64,000 bases of DNA from Arthrobacter_H sp030452125 (GTDB lineage Bacteria > Actinomycetota > Actinomycetes > Actinomycetales > Micrococcaceae), in NCBI GenBank assembly GCA_052379645.1, contig JBQSYU010000017.1, one strand, 5' to 3'. The notes under the pieces were generated by a model. It did not search any database and was not told where the DNA came from. It saw only the letters and a program-made list of their open reading frames with translations. Shown piece after piece: positions 63,752 through 64,000 of this stretch. The first letter of the stretch is position 1. The number at the start of each line of letters is the position of its first letter. Both the position numbers and the translations under genes were made by a program.

Positions 63752-64000
63752 TTAGAGTCGAGGACGCCTATCGCGTGGCTTCCACGGGCGTGGAGGGGTC
63801 TTGACGTTGGATGGAAGTGCCGTTTCAATCCGGTCGTCCACCTGCTCGCCGAAGCGCTCATCGAAGTTGTCCGTGAGCTCGTCGGTCACGCCTTCGCCGA
63901 CCTCGCGGGCCAGCTCACGCCGACGCTGGCGACGTTCGGCCCGCAGGAGCACCTGATGTTCGGCGTTCAGGGCCTTGAAGGTGGCCAGGCACATCCCGAT
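63752..64000 (-). CDS. C-terminal part of an unidentified gene cut by the right edge
   Basis: The frame is open to the window edge (IGMCLATFKALNAEHQ at the last codons), so the visible part may be the tail of a longer protein. It is very rich in Arg, Glu and Asp (RAERRQRRRELAREVGEG, ELTDNFDERFGEQVDDRIE) and ends PPRPWKPRDRRPRL. This is a soluble charged helix tail with no membrane segment and no known domain. The first ~15 residues could be the end of a hydrophobic or globular domain. Confidence 0.55.
   Translation of the reverse strand: MGMCLATFKALNAEHQVLLRAERRQRRRELAREVGEGVTDELTDNFDERFGEQVDDRIETALPSNVKTPPRPWKPRDRRPRL

Noticed and set aside
1..64000. CRISPR arrays, prophage genes, rRNA or tRNA genes
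   Set aside because: Looked for and not seen: no regularly spaced repeats, no phage structural or integrase genes and no rRNA signature.

Overview
The window looks like chromosomal DNA from a high-GC Gram-positive actinobacterium. A Micrococcaceae relative (Arthrobacter/Glutamicibacter-like) is my best guess, inferred from the high-GC core genes, the ilvE/leuB/gltX content, actinobacterial LytR-CpsA-Psr and FtsX proteins, and an ADP-forming acyl-CoA synthetase. No rRNA, tRNA or CRISPR array was seen.

Region by region. (1) 1-4.0 kb is mobile and decayed DNA: a gene fragment cut by the left edge, an IS256-family element, an orphan C-terminal gene fragment and an IS3-family element. (2) 4.0-13.7 kb is a visibly AT-richer minus-strand surface-glycan block: a membrane-anchored coiled-coil methyltransferase, a two-module glycosyltransferase, a nucleotide-sugar dehydrogenase, an unknown protein, a second large glycosyltransferase and a small membrane coiled-coil protein. 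(3) 13.7-20.7 kb is housekeeping: gltX, a FAH-family enzyme, galE, a lipoprotein hydrolase, ilvE and leuB. (4) 20.8-25.0 kb carries a NarL-type two-component system, then a processive family 2 glycosyltransferase with a C-terminal HPt-like domain and a divergent stand-alone receiver. (5) 25.1-45.2 kb is a long minus-strand cell-wall glycopolymer cluster: wecB, wecC, a GT4, a DUF6270-like protein, a Tat-lipoprotein beta-propeller, a 1462-residue multi-module glycosyltransferase, an ABC-2 exporter pair whose ATPase has lost its catalytic motifs, another GT4, two related surface proteins (one split by an IS1182-family element) and a LytR-CpsA-Psr protein. (6) 45.4-48.8 kb is a LolD/FtsX-type ABC transporter. 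(7) 48.8-63.5 kb is an acyl-CoA catabolic block, all on the minus strand: a fused acyl-CoA dehydrogenase, ADP-forming acyl-CoA synthetase, TetR regulator, VOC protein, thiolase-like protein with DUF35 partner, aldehyde dehydrogenase, MFS transporter, MaoC hydratase, ETF beta and alpha, and a b-type cytochrome membrane protein. (8) The right edge cuts one further gene.

How it works together (inference). The two glycan blocks with galE, wecB and wecC would make and export one or more wall polysaccharides, with the LytR-CpsA-Psr protein as candidate ligase. The two-component system at 20.8-22.7 kb carries in its own promoter a 17-base sequence that recurs exactly in front of the ABC transporter at 45.4 kb, so the two probably form one envelope-stress regulon. 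The acyl-CoA block resembles pathways that shorten branched or steroid-like side chains: it combines a fused dehydrogenase, a hydratase, a thiolase-like/DUF35 pair and an aldehyde dehydrogenase, with electrons leaving through ETF.
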